From Silurus meridionalis (lineage: Eukaryota > Chordata > Actinopteri > Siluriformes > Siluridae), in assembly GCF_014805685.1 (NCBI RefSeq), contig NC_060906.1, positions 3,726,194 through 3,790,193 of the forward strand: DNA of 64,000 nt, in the 5' to 3' direction. Position numbers and translations under genes: made by a program. The first letter of the stretch is position 1. Each line of letters starts with the position of its first letter. The notes under the pieces were generated by a model, which saw only the letters and a program-made list of their open reading frames with translations, was not told where the DNA came from and made no database searches. Positions 8,078 to 18,345 of the stretch are shown piece after piece.

Positions 8078-8149
8078 TTTTACTTTCTGTTTACATTTCC
8101 TATGAATTACCCCAATCCAGTAAGTTGACGGGTTGTTTTGTTAATAGGG

Positions 8150-9402
8150 ATGAGGAGAGTGACAAGGTGCATGTTGAGAAACGGGAGGAATTTCTACACG
8201 AAGTTCAAAGACTGTTTACTTTTGTGCTATTGCTAATGCTAACGCTGAGTTGCTTTTGAAGAATATGCTGGAGTCAGTTCATTACAAGTGAATGACATTT
8301 TCTGGTTAAAGTTTGACCCTCAGTTGAACCGTTTGTGGAGTTTATCTACTGTTTTCGATCTGAAGACAGAGAGAGGACTCATACAGAGCTTGAAGCAACC
8401 CGGATTTCACTCGTGAGTTTTACTAAAAGACGTGGTGTTAAAAAGTAGATCGAGTTCATGTTGTTATGCTGATCGGATGATGAGACTGCGCGCGTGACTG
8501 TTGGTGAAAGGCTGGGACAGAAACACCATCTCAAGGTATTTTTCATTTTGTTTGCTCGCTGACGAGTGAAGCGCCCATTAAGTTTTGGGTCACTACGAAC
8601 ACGAGCAACGCATCAGGCCTGCTATGGTATTTTAGTTTATAATACATTTGGTTGCCGGCTTTAGATTGCATTAAGGTGTGTTGTGGGCCCACAAAAAAGT
8701 CTGATTTAAGTGATTTTGAAGTGATGAAAGGAGGTTAAAAAGAGAGTTCATTGTTTAAATTGAAACCTGTGAATGTATATGGTACATTATTGACATTGTT
8801 TACATTGTTGTGTTAAGAAAAGTGACTATTCAATTACATTATTTTCATTTAAAAAAAAAGAGGAACATTTTATGTTGAAGGTTCAAAAAGAACAAATATA
8901 TTTTTCTTTCATTTGTTTATTTCCTTTGAGATAACTTATTTTTTGAGTAAACAACTAAGAGATTTTTCTAAAACTTTGTGTTGTGTTATTTTATTATTTA
9001 CCTGGAAAGAGGTTATTTTATTTGTGAGAGACCTACCTAGACACATGGTTAAAATCTTTATTAATACTATAACTTAAAGGTGAATTCATAGTTAGGTAAG
9101 GAAAACATATGTGTGTATTTTAAAAGAGAAATCCAAGATAACATTTAAAATTGAGTTAATAAGGGTTAACACATTTAATTAATACATTAAAAGAACCCAA
9201 AAGCCTTGCTCTAGTTAATATGAATATTGAGGGGTTTGCCACATGACGTCAGGTGGACGTGAACGCACAAAAAAACACAAAATGACAAAACTCCGGAGAC
9301 ACGGGCGTGTGACACGTCTGAACACTCGGCACGGCGAGGCGAGTTGGACGCTGGGTCTGGTGATTGCGCCATTTGACATCACCTGCCCCACCCCTATCTG
9401 TC
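8150..9402. other. AT-rich spacer without recognisable genes
   Basis: Moderately AT-rich DNA after the abrupt end of the tRNA array, with poly-A and poly-T runs near 8850. No gene, known repeat family or splice-flanked frame is recognised. Confidence 0.5.
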
Positions 9403-9568
9403 TTTGCTCTGATCTCTGGTATAACTGCTATTACTTTACTCTGACCTCTGGTATAACTGCCATATGTTTAACTTTACCCTGACCTCTGGTATGACTGTTA
9501 TTAATTTACTCTGACCTCTGGTATAACTGTTATTAATTTACTCTGACCTCTGGTATAACTGTTATTAA
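9403..9568. repeat. Minisatellite, ~32-37-bp unit, five copies
   Basis: Five direct copies of a unit containing tttactctgacctctggta followed by taactgttattaa. The last two copies are nearly identical and the first are more diverged. The 79-codon frame at 9243-9482 runs through it and is not a credible gene. Confidence 0.85.
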
Positions 9569-9574
9569 GATAAG

Positions 9575-9700
9575 ATCTTCCTTTATTCAATTAAATTTAG
9601 TTAAGTTCATTTATATTTGTATTGCGCTTTTAATGAACATTGTCTCAAAGCAGCTTTACACAGATAATATGGTGATTAAAAGTGAATATGTTCTTTCTAA
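9575..9700. repeat. Candidate interspersed repeat
   Basis: The string gtattgcgcttttaatgaac followed by tctcaaagcagctttacac resembles a common dispersed repeat in otophysan fish genomes. This rests on memory of the motif only. Confidence 0.4.
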
Positions 9701-9839
9701 GTAAGTTAGTTGAGCAAGCCAGTGGCGACTGTGGCAAGCAAAAACTCCTCTAGATGGCATAAAGAACAAACCTTGATTGGAACCAGACTCAAGAGAGAAC
9801 CAAACCATCCTCATCTGGGTTGCACCAAATGTCCATTTA

Positions 9840-9995
9840 TTAAATCAAATCAAATCAAATTAAATTTGTCACATACAAATTCATACAGAGTACGTCATGC
9901 AGTGAAATGCTTTATACAACTGTCCGGCATGAGAAAACAGGATGGGGAGAAATATAAAACAAAGAAAAAGAAAGCCGATATAAATATGAAACATA
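9840..9995 (-). mobile_element. LINE 3' end (L2/Rex1-like) with (AAATC)n tail
   Basis: Tandem aaatc units lead into a segment matching the minus-strand LINE 3' end at 32818-32930 (shared atgcagtgaaatgctt and gtccggcatgag). The element resumes at 11438, so the TIR element at 9998-10969 and the next repeat split it. Confidence 0.75.
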
Positions 9996-9997
9996 TA

Positions 9998-10634
9998 CAG
10001 TGGTACCTCGACATACGAGTGCCCTAACATACGAGTTTTTTGAGATACGAGCGGTCACTCGGTCGATTTTTTGCTTTGATACGCCAGCAAAAATTTGAGA
10101 TACGAGCTCGAGACGTTGCTGCTAGATGGCGAATCAAAGCCAGAAAGCGAAGATTGTGACTAAAATGAAGATAGTGTTGCATTAGAGGGAAAATGAGAGC
10201 TGTTTCTTTAAGGCTACTTTCTCTGGGTATTGAAGTCCAGAGTAAAATAGGTAGTGTAGTGCGGGAAAGAAGTGTGCGGGCTGGATGTTTTTCCTGTGTG
10301 CGATTTATATGATTTGTGTTCTGCAGTGCGGTCTGTTAATCCAAGTTTATCCACCTGGAAGTTATATTATACTGTAACCCTGCGAATCTATCTTCATAAA
10401 AACAAGTAAAGTGCTTCTGCATCGGCTAATGTTGTCCATCTCATCATTCCACCAGCATCAACTAATGAGTTGTTACGCTGCAGCCAGGAAAAGTTCAAGC
10501 GGATAAGTAACAATAAGCAAAGAAGAAAAATTAAAACATTTAAAGTTTAGGGATACGTAGTGTACAGGAGTGATTAGTAAAAAACGAGTTTTCCCTCTGC
10601 CTCCGCTTATCGCCTCTAACCACCCCCCCGCAAA

Positions 10635-10672
<38 letters not shown>

Positions 10673-10969
10673 ACCAGTGTTTTCGTTAGCTCAAGTCGTC
10701 TCATCTCCAAGGAAAATACACTGAATAAAACCTTATTATATCTTTACATTCTCTTTTATTTTGTTTTTATACAATATTTGTCATTCATAAATAATTTTTT
10801 CTTATTCAAAAACACGTAACAAAAACAACTGGGGTCGCATTGTGGGGGCTGGAACGGATTAATGGCATTTCAATTAATTTCAATGGGGAAATTTGCTTTG
10901 AAATATGAGCAATTTGACATACGAGCAAGATTACGGAACGAATTAAACTCGTATGTCGAGGTACCACTG
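9998..10969. mobile_element. 972-bp non-autonomous TIR element, TA target site
   Basis: The ends are cagtggtacctcgacata and its inverse, forming ~24-bp terminal inverted repeats flanked by TA (9996-9997 and 10970-10971). The motif (c)atacgag recurs just inside both ends as subterminal repeats. No transposase frame is present. The CAG...CTG ends and TA duplication suggest the Tc1/mariner superfamily, perhaps the pogo/Tigger branch. A (CA)n tract lies at about 10636-10670. Confidence 0.85.
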
Positions 10970-10971
10970 TA

Positions 10972-11437
10972 CTGTATTTTTCGGACTATAAGCCGCTACT
11001 TTTTTCCCACGTTTTGAACCCTGCAGCTTAAACAATGAAGCGGCTAATTTATGATTTTTTTCCTAGGTTTTTTCCAGTTTCACAAACTTCAAGCCAAAAA
11101 AGTGAGCAACATAACATTAGACCAATGAAATTTCCGAACGGAAACGAAAAAACGCACCTCACCTGTGTTCTGAGCTGCACAGCATCGGGAGAAAAAAACA
11201 TTGTTGTTTTTTTACGCAAAAAATGGCAAAAGAAAAACTTTCGAGAGAAATAGTTGTGAAAGGAATGTTGTTTAGATACAAGCCGTTGTAACACGTTGAG
11301 TCTGGGTGAAGGGTTAGCTCACTAAAACTCCAGTTGCACAGGCTTTCCAAAACTCGTGCTTTTTATTTTTCTTGACAACAGCGTTACGGGTTATTTAAAG
11401 AAACTTAGAAATGAGCATCAGAAAATAACAAGGACAT
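10972..11437. mobile_element. Second, incomplete TIR-type repeat
   Basis: It starts with actgtatttttcggactata, a motif I know from the ends of dispersed DNA-transposon derivatives in vertebrates. An inner repeat of aagcggctaa is present. I see no matching inverted end before the LINE resumes at 11438, so this copy is truncated. Confidence 0.5.
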
Positions 11438-11695
11438 ATTCCTCGAATGGCCTGCGGGAAAAAGCTCCTCCTCATTCTCTCTGTGTTCGCTTTACTATCA
11501 CTATTCCACTATTCCACTATCAACTTCTTAGTCTTGCTGATGTTCAGGAGAAGGTTGTTCTGGCACCATCTCTACAGGTTTTTAACCTCCTGTAGGTAGG
11601 CCAACTCCTCATTGTTGGAGATCAGGCCCACCACAACAGTGTCGTCAGCAAACTTGATGATGGTGGTGGATTTGGAATTGGCCACACAGTCGTAG
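11438..11695 (-). mobile_element. LINE fragment (L2/Rex1-like), rearranged
   Basis: It matches the minus-strand LINE at 33490-33540 and then jumps to the part matching 34017-34190, so about 480 bp is missing. The second part encodes, on the minus strand, the region just after the FADD active-site motif of the reverse transcriptase (NNDE...CQENN-like residues). With 9840-9995 it forms one element split by insertions. Confidence 0.75.
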
Positions 11696-11812
11696 CATAG
11701 CAGATATACAGTGATGGTGATTTGAATCGAAATGTAGTCCTGAGTCAATATAGCAGTCTGTTGACATTAACTCCAGTCATTAACATCCTCAAAGCTCCCG
11801 TTCTTACTCCAG

Positions 11813-11979
11813 AATTTCATGATACCACCCAAGGAGTTGATGAGAAACCGTCCCAAGCTGCACAGAGTGGCCTCCACCGGAGAGAACACTATCCAGAGGC
11901 AGGCCTGGACGAAGTGGGAAGGGGCAGGACCAGTGGTCACTGAGACCTCAGGAGCATATATACACAAAACAACGCATTA
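11813..11979 (+). other. Candidate orphan exon, unrecognised
   Basis: After an acceptor-like ttcttactccag, an open plus-strand frame beginning NFMIPPKELMRNRPK runs for about 55 codons to a TAA. It is richer in G+C than its surroundings and its composition looks protein-like. I do not recognise the family. It may instead be an unfamiliar repeat. Confidence 0.25.
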
Positions 11980-12123
11980 ATACAAAAGAAGAAATAAAAA
12001 AGACACCACAAGTAAGTAGTTACTCGTAATAGATTTGTTATTTTAGTAGGAACTCTCCATAAGAAAGTGGTCCAGAACAAAATGCATGGACAAATGCGTT
12101 TCTCTGGCATGCAGCATAGCAAT

Positions 12124-12191
12124 GATTGGTGTTTATCAGTATTCATGCAAAGGTTCCCAACAGTACATGAATACTGATAAACATACCAATC
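12124..12191. repeat. Hairpin-forming inverted repeat
   Basis: Arms at 12124-12147 and 12166-12191 are complementary over 24 bp apart from a 2-nt insertion in the right arm, around an 18-nt loop. It could be a small palindrome, a MITE core or a structured RNA. Confidence 0.7.
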
Positions 12192-12710
12192 AGATATCTA
12201 TATACACTTATTTTCTGCATATAGAGATCTGATATTTCAGTAGAATACTTAACTGTCATATACTGTGGAGAGGGAGAGCTGGGAATCAGCAGTGGCTCCA
12301 CTTGACCTCCACTTGCAAAAAGAATCACAAATTGAGTTTGGAAATAAAAACAGCACAATTCTTTACATGCTTGTACATAAAGAAATACTCACCTTTCATG
12401 CAGTTAAAAATCCTTACCAACAGCCGTCTGCATGCTCAGTCTCTGTACACTGGAGATTCATTTAGATACTGAGTCTCTGTTTGCCACAAGATGAGTGAAA
12501 ACTGTTCACCTCATTTGATTCTAGGCTTCATTTTACAACAGTGGATTGATTACTAGTGTTAGTTACATCAACAATTATGTTACACTACTGCCACAGCCAA
12601 TTACACTGCCTTCTCTGCCTTCACAGCCTGGGCATGGACCCTAACAGAAGCTGAGAAGTGCTGGGACTAAGACTCATTGATGCGTGTGCAGACGTCAGTT
12701 TGCAGCTTCA

Positions 12711-12792
12711 GTATTCATGGCTAAGTGGTTAAGGTGTTGGGCTAGAAATCCATGGTGGTCTCCCTGTGCAGGTTTGAATCCTGCTCACTATG
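12711..12792 (+). pseudogene. Dispersed tRNA-Ser (AGA) pseudogene
   Basis: A full 82-nt serine-type copy 4.6 kb beyond the array and without array spacer on either side. Loop CTAGAAA. The acceptor GTATTCA/TCACTAT is mismatched and C56 is T. It shares GTATTCA with array copy 5864. Confidence 0.75.
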
Positions 12793-13970
12793 TTTGTTGT
12801 CTTGTTTATTACAAATGATCAATGGAAAATTCCACCAGAACACAGCTCTTTAACACTGTAGCTGCATCTTTTAAATCAACCCCAAAGAACAAAATATGTA
12901 GACTAGTTAACGAAGCTAAGAATCAGCAGGCAGAAAGCAACAAGAAGTAAAGATAACGTGGATGAGACAGAGGGAGTCAGTGATGTAAACATGACTGGGA
13001 GCTAATTCTTTTAAACGGCACTAAAACATAAATTTTTATCAATTCAGCACACATTTCTGTTTTTACTATTTTTATAAAAAATATAAATACATAAATAAAT
13101 AACTAAATATAAAAGAGGCAAAATTCAATTTTTCAGCAAAACATTTATTCACGACGTCCTTCCTTTACTTAGATATAAAATAAATAAATAAACTCCAGAG
13201 AAAAATATTTTTAATCAGTAAACAATTGTTTTATTTCTGCACCATCTCAAATCAAACACCAAATCCACCATGACTCACACAATTAACCCTCTGGGTGGCG
13301 TTTTGTGGGTTTTTCCCTCATAATTGAGAAACAAACTTAAATTACTCTCTTTATTGATCGTACAGATAAAAACAAAACTTCACAGGGGGCACGCTTTGCC
13401 ATGTCGTCTCTCTTCACAAACACATCAATAAAACAACCTGAATATTAGTGAATATTTACCTCACAGACAAAATAAATATATGTGTAGAAAACTCGACATG
13501 TCTTTTACATAAAGCACATTCAAATCGAATACAAATGTTCTCTGATTAGGTAATCGGTATGATTTATACCATAAATCCCATAAAACCATTACAGACCATA
13601 AATCAGTATGATTATGATAAAAGCTTCTTGACTTGAAGAGGTGCAGTTTCTCCGGTATCACCTCATTAACTGTCCGTGTGGAAACATAGCAAAGGTTCCG
13701 TTTGGAGTCCTGATGATTTACGTCATTTAAACCATCATTATTAATTTAAAACATTTACAAGAATCTTTTGCCTTCATGCTCTATGTTGCATCCATATTTC
13801 TCCATGTCCATGTTGCTTAAAGTATTAAAAACAGGAAGTTTAAATATATGGTACATTTAGAACAGATAAAAATGTGTGATTAAATATTTAATTTGATTGA
13901 CAGCCCTAATATTAATATGATGTGAGGTTCAGTTACCAGCATGACACTAAAACAGGTAGAAGTAATAACT
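12793..13970. other. AT-rich region without recognisable genes
   Basis: AT-rich DNA with short A/T-rich runs. The 66-codon minus frame at 13461-13661 is not supported by any motif. Confidence 0.5.
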
Positions 13971-13971
13971 A

Positions 13972-14128
13972 TTTTTTTACTGAAGTTCATGTCAGAGCGA
14001 AAATTTCTTTACTTTCACTTGAGTAAAAAAGGTATAATCAGTACTTCAACTTTTTCCCCGAGTATTTTAAAACATGAGTATCTGCACTTCTACTAAAGTA
14101 AAGGATGTGTGTACTTTTGCCACCTCTG
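13972..14128 (-). mobile_element. hAT-like element end
   Basis: The right edge reads CACCTCTG (inverse CAGAGGTG, a hAT-type terminus). The DNA leading to it has the taac/agta-rich text (cttctactaaagtaaagga) I associate with non-autonomous hAT repeats in fish. The partner end was not found, so the copy looks truncated. It abuts the retroviral-like pol fragment. Confidence 0.55.
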
Positions 14129-14129
14129 G

Positions 14130-15309
14130 TTTTAGCTACATCAGCAATACAGTATAATGTGTTTATAGCCTGTATGACTTTAACTATGCTAATGTGTGAC
14201 ATCCCATGGTAATGCTTCACCAACACTATTAAAGGTAGTTTAGGCAGAGCAATTTTACCATCCACATCTCTAATGATAGCAGCAGAATCTGATTTACATT
14301 GTTTAGAAGCCCAATACTTGATGTCCTCCTCAGTAGGCTGACTCTGAAGTATTTTTAGTTCAATATCTGGTATATTGGAGATATGTGATATCATCGAGAT
14401 CTTATGGTTTGTATGTATTGTGTCCAAATCTACTGGTTGTTTTGCTGCTTCCTGAGCTACTTTATCTGCTAACGTGTTTCCCTGAATTTCCTCTGAATCA
14501 CCTGCGGCATGTCCTTTAACCTTCACTATGGCCACTTTGGCAGGGAGTTGAACAGCATTTAAAAGGTCGTCTATGAGATTAAAATGTGCTATGGGCTTTC
14601 CATAAGCTGTTTTAAAGTGTCTTTGCTTCCATGTTTCAGCAAAATCATGCACAACACCATAAGCAGACTTAGAATCAGTGTATATAGTCACTACTTTACC
14701 TTCAGACAACTGACATGCTCTTGTAAGTGCCACCAACTCTGCAGCTGTGTGCAGATGTGTATGGTAATGATTTAGCAACTATTTCATCAGGTAATCTTAC
14801 AACTGGATATCCACATAAATACACATTGGAAGGTTTTGAACATGAACATCTACATATAGGCAATAACCCCTCTTCCAGGGCCGTATCTAAAAGATCAGAC
14901 CAACTAGAGGTCTTTTGTTCAGTGTGTTTATGGCAATCATGTGTGTCGTCAAAACCATCTAAATCTATAAAGTCTAGCAGATCACGCAGCACTACTACAG
15001 CTGAATGCGGCTGAAAAGAGTCTTAATGGTCAAGTTTTCTGTCTTCAAGAGTGTGGTTTCATAACCAGGTCTACGTTGTGCTGTCATATGTTGTGTGTTG
15101 AGGTTGTGTAAAATAGCTGTTAGTTGATGTGAGGTGTTCAGTATCAAATGATGTGACAGCACCGTTTTCTTAGCATCCCGGACCGTCAGAGCCGCAGCAG
15201 CTACTGCACACAAGCACGAGGGAAACCCTTGTGTTATGTTGTGTAAAGATTCAGAAAGATACACAACAGGGAGATACCTGTCATCGTGTTCCTGGGACAG
15301 AATCCCCAC
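14130..15309 (-). pseudogene. ERV1-like pol remnant: RNase H and start of integrase
   Basis: Three minus-strand frames in series carry one degraded pol segment. 15309-14995 holds the connection region after the reverse transcriptase (AAAALTVRDAKK, TQHMTAQRR). 14992-14780 holds the start of RNase H in another frame. 14778 to about 14130 holds the rest (AELVALTRACQL, YTDSKSAYGVVHDF, KVKGHA) and the first part of the integrase zinc region (HYHGMSH). The family is gammaretrovirus-like (ERV1) by these motifs. At least two frameshifts separate the pieces, and the first catalytic aspartate region of RNase H is not readable. No LTR, gag or env is seen, and the fragment ends against the hAT-like end on the left. 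It is an old broken copy. Confidence 0.85.
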
Positions 15310-15940
15310 AGCCGTACCACCACGTTCTTCACATAAAGGTGAAAAGTCTTTATTTTATTTTATTTATTTTATTTTATTTATATTAAGTGATATCTGTTCA
15401 TAATGGATTATAACATGATTATGGAAGTTAAAAAGCTTCTTTTAGAGAGAAAATCCCAAGAACGGCGATAAACATCAGTGTTACATCCTGAAACGGAAAA
15501 GCCTCGAATTTCTGCATGATAGCTAAATAATTAGCAGAGGAGTAAAATGTAAAGGTTGTTAAGGACATCACTATGTCTATAAAATAAACATAATGTAATC
15601 AATATAAAAGTAAATATTTTGTAGTGATTGTAACAGTTCCATCTGATTCACTGCCCACTGCTGCCTGAAAATTCCACTTTGCTAATGTCAGTAAAGTTAC
15701 TTCAATATGTTCATTTATACCCTCATTTATGTACTTTAAAATATCACCCTAATCACACTGACTCTATATTTATTTACATTACTTTTGTGTGACTGATTAA
15801 ACATTATATGTAGCTAATATGAGTAACAAAATAATTGTGTGTCCCTATTTGATTGGAATAATCATAAAATTATTAACACTTAAAATAAACAAATCTTAAC
15901 TTTGGCAAAAAAAGTCTTTAATAATGTCTCTATTCACATG

Positions 15941-15942
<2 letters not shown>
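15310..15942. other. AT-rich region with a (TTTTA)n tract
   Basis: A ttta/tttta repeat at about 15348-15385 and otherwise AT-rich DNA. No gene recognised. Confidence 0.5.

Positions 15943-15990
<48 letters not shown>
15943..15990. repeat. (ATT)n microsatellite
   Basis: About 16 uninterrupted att units immediately left of an inverted repeat. Confidence 0.9.
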
Positions 15991-15991
<1 letters not shown>

Positions 15992-16015
15992 ATTATATTT
16001 TAACAGTGAATACAA

Positions 16016-16098
16016 ATATATGTTACACATTCTGACTGTCCATTTATAAATTTAAAGTTCGTTTTATCAAGTGGACAGTCAGAGTGTGTAACATATAT
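16016..16098. repeat. Inverted repeat, ~26-bp arms
   Basis: The left arm (atgttacacattctgactgt at its core) and right arm (acagtcagagtgtgtaacat) are complementary with one mismatch, around a ~30-bp AT-rich loop. Flanked on both sides by ATT/AAT tracts. Confidence 0.8.
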
Positions 16099-16099
16099 C

Positions 16100-16132
16100 A
16101 GTCAATGTTATTATTATTATAATTATTATATT

Positions 16133-16168
<36 letters not shown>

Positions 16169-16184
16169 TTGACTACTAATATGT
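16100..16184. repeat. Second palindrome made of (TTA)n/(TAA)n arms
   Basis: agtcaatgttattattatta on the left pairs with taataataacattgact on the right. The microsatellite is thus part of an inverted repeat directly after the previous hairpin. Confidence 0.75.
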
Positions 16185-16227
16185 GTAGTAATTTCTCATT
16201 TCCTCCCTGAGCTAATGTCCAGTAGAT

Positions 16228-16345
16228 AATTAAAGGGTCAACTTTATTATCCCCGAGGGGCAATTTGTTTCACAGCCAGCAGAATCCATACAATCCCATA
16301 CACACAGCAACAAACAGTACAGGGAAAAAAACAAAAAACTAATAT
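16228..16345 (-). mobile_element. LINE 3'-end-like repeat
   Basis: caactttattatccccgagg followed by ggcaatttgtttcacagcc resembles the reverse complement of 3' ends (ccc...aataaagt) of dispersed fish LINEs. Family uncertain. Confidence 0.4.
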
Positions 16346-16488
16346 ACAGTCATCACACTAAACCATATGATATCTTCTACATCTCCATGGTTACGCAATA
16401 ATGCGCTTCCGAGCAAAGAATGGGCTTCTGTAGATAATAAACCTTAAGATAAAATTTTATTCATGGGGAAATTTACAAAAAGTGGTGT

Positions 16489-16489
<1 letters not shown>

Positions 16490-16530
<41 letters not shown>
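16490..16530. repeat. (AAAG)n microsatellite
   Basis: About ten aaag units. Confidence 0.9.
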
Positions 16531-16630
16531 TTAAATAAATTAAACTTTGTATAAAATTATTATAGTTTTATGGGTGTTTTTATATGAAATATTATAAAAT
16601 ACATCATATACATAAACATATACATATACA

Positions 16631-16664
16631 TGTGTGTGTGTGTGTGTGTATGTGTGTGTGTGTG
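16631..16664. repeat. (TG)n microsatellite
   Basis: Two tg runs separated by a single ta. Confidence 0.85.
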
Positions 16665-16714
16665 GGAACTAAAGATGGCACTGATTCCATACTTGGTTAA
16701 TCACCTGGTACTAG

Positions 16715-16974
16715 TGTTACAACCCTAGGTAGCCCCATGTCCATATTGGTGTTTGAGGCCTGCCCTAGCCTGGCTGATCCCACCTCCTTCACAATGACAT
16801 CATCAACCAGTTTCCTTTCTAAGGATAAGGAGTGAAGCAATTAGGAGGGGTTGTTGTAGTGGTGTTTGATCGGTTGTTTTGGTGTTCAGAGTATAGCTTT
16901 GTTGTTGATGTTAGCGATTTTAACCTCTGCCTGTTTACTGACTTTGAGCCTGTTTTGCCCCTCGGATTGCTGTT

Positions 16975-17051
<77 letters not shown>

Positions 17052-17411
17052 GTATTATATTGTGATATATTTGAGCACTGTAGATATTTATTTCACTGGC
17101 ATTAGGGGTGGGGCTGCCATTTACTTTGGGTGAGGGGTTGTTTTGTCTTTGTTTTTGTAGCAGGGAGTTAGGGAAGCTGTTTGTATTTTTCTTTTCTTTA
17201 TTTTCAGGAGAGGTAGCTACCTCAATAGTCATTTTTGTTTATTATTTTGGCCTTGGCCCACCCTGAAGACAAGCCTGTAAGTTTATGTACATATATTCAA
17301 GTGTTACAATATACCAACACCTGTGTAGCAAACCTTTTTGTGTGTGTTTGTGGTTTGTGGTGTGTTTGGGTTGCTGCTTTTGTAAGATCCATTCTAGACT
17401 GGGTCGTAACA
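16715..17411 (+). mobile_element. Solo LTR, TGTTACAACCC...GGGTCGTAACA
   Basis: The terminal inverted repeats are TGTTACAACCC and GGGTCGTAACA, flanked on both sides by CTAG (16711-16714 and 17412-17415) as a target duplication. No primer-binding site, gag or pol is adjacent, so it is a solo LTR, about 697 bp including an internal (TA)n tract. The end motif resembles fish Ty3/gypsy LTRs. Strand is taken from the TG...CA orientation alone and is uncertain. The open frames here (for example IYIYIY) come from the TA tract. Confidence 0.8.
16977..17042. repeat. (TA)n microsatellite inside the LTR
   Basis: More than 30 uninterrupted ta units. Confidence 0.95.
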
Positions 17412-17415
17412 CTAG

Positions 17416-17984
17416 TAAGAAATGGAGATCAGATCAGAGAGAAAATAAAGAATGGATTGGGTCTGATCCTGTAGCATAAAGATAGAAACTCTATTAAATA
17501 CTAACTAAAGGACAAAAAATACATGTGATTTGGACTCCTTCTGCTCTGGGCTTTTTCACATCAACTCCTCAGATCCTGTAGATAAACATGTTCTCGGTTT
17601 GCAGACACGGAAATGCAGGAACACTGGAGTCTTCACACAAAATTGTTCATCACCATTAAACACTAGAAGAGAAAGAAGTGAATCAGTAACAGAAAACTAG
17701 AAGGAGGTGTTTGATGATCAGCAGCAGGTAATTATCTCTGCTTCAAGGAAACCAGGATTTGATTCCAGTGTATCATTTGTCCTTCAACATTTCTTCATGC
17801 TTATATAATATCTTTGGTAGAACATTTAGTGAGAACAAATGAGAAGGTACAGAAGATGGAAGAGGAACATGAGCAGATATTTGCATCACATCACTGCACT
17901 TCTCCAATCCCAGGCTGTAGAGTTTTTGCTGCTTTTAATAAAGATCACTGCTGTGGAGCTTCTCTCTTGTTCTATAATGCCAAT
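17416..17984. other. Intergenic or intronic sequence
   Basis: No motif recognised. If the NLR model is right this is downstream of the LRR exon at 18394-18567, where further 3' exons would be expected, but none is visible. Confidence 0.4.
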
Positions 17985-18345
17985 GTAGTAAATAAATAAC
18001 ACTAATGTAGTAAATAACGCTGATGTAGTAAATAACACTGATGTAGTAAATAACGCTGATGTAGTAAATAACACTAATGTAGTAAATAACACTAATGTAG
18101 TAAATAACGTTAATGTAGTAAATAACACTGATGTAGTAAATAACGCTGATGTAGTAAATAACACTGATGTAGTAAATAACGTTAATGTAGTAAATAACAC
18201 TAATGTAGTAAATAACGCTGATGTAGTAAATAACACTGATGTAGTAAATAACACTGATGTAGTAAATAACGCTAATGTAGTAAATAACGCTGATGTAGTA
18301 AATAACGCTGATGTAGTAAATAACACTAATGTAGTAAATAACTCT
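17985..18345. repeat. 18-bp minisatellite, about 20 copies
   Basis: Unit aacgctgatgtagtaaat with variants (cact/cgct, gatg/aatg). Because 18 is a multiple of 3, it gives long open frames on both strands (FTTSAL and YYISVI repeats), which are not genes. Confidence 0.95.

Larger units (their letters stand above)
431..8149 (+). repeat. Tandem tRNA-Ser gene array, ~191-bp unit
   Basis: About 38 units in head-to-tail order, each an 82-nt tRNA-Ser sequence followed by a conserved ~109-bp spacer. The spacer carries the recognisable pieces gattcactttctgtttac, gttgttgtgttaatagggc and ttccagtttaagtagggg. Starts are 191 bp apart over long runs (4144, 4335, 4526, 4717, 4908, 5099, 5290, 5481, 5672), with longer steps of 246 and 303 bp where the spacer holds an extra cacattttgggttaattat-type segment. 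Higher-order duplications of 873 bp (1824 to 2697), 764 bp (3571 to 4335) and 1122 bp (6055 to 7177) are visible. Copies are mostly degenerate, but several keep the A box, B box and cloverleaf. Confidence 0.95.

Noticed and set aside
431..8149. A CRISPR-like array because of regular repeats and spacers
   Set aside because: The repeated part is a tRNA gene and the spacers are conserved rather than unique. The genome is eukaryotic.
644..8259. Repeated 60-95-codon frames (for example VVVAEWLRRWT) across the first 8 kb
   Set aside because: They are translations of the tRNA-Ser sequence and spacer, recurring only because the unit is repeated.
16819..17232. Frames rich in IYIYIY
   Set aside because: Produced by the (TA)n tract inside a solo LTR.
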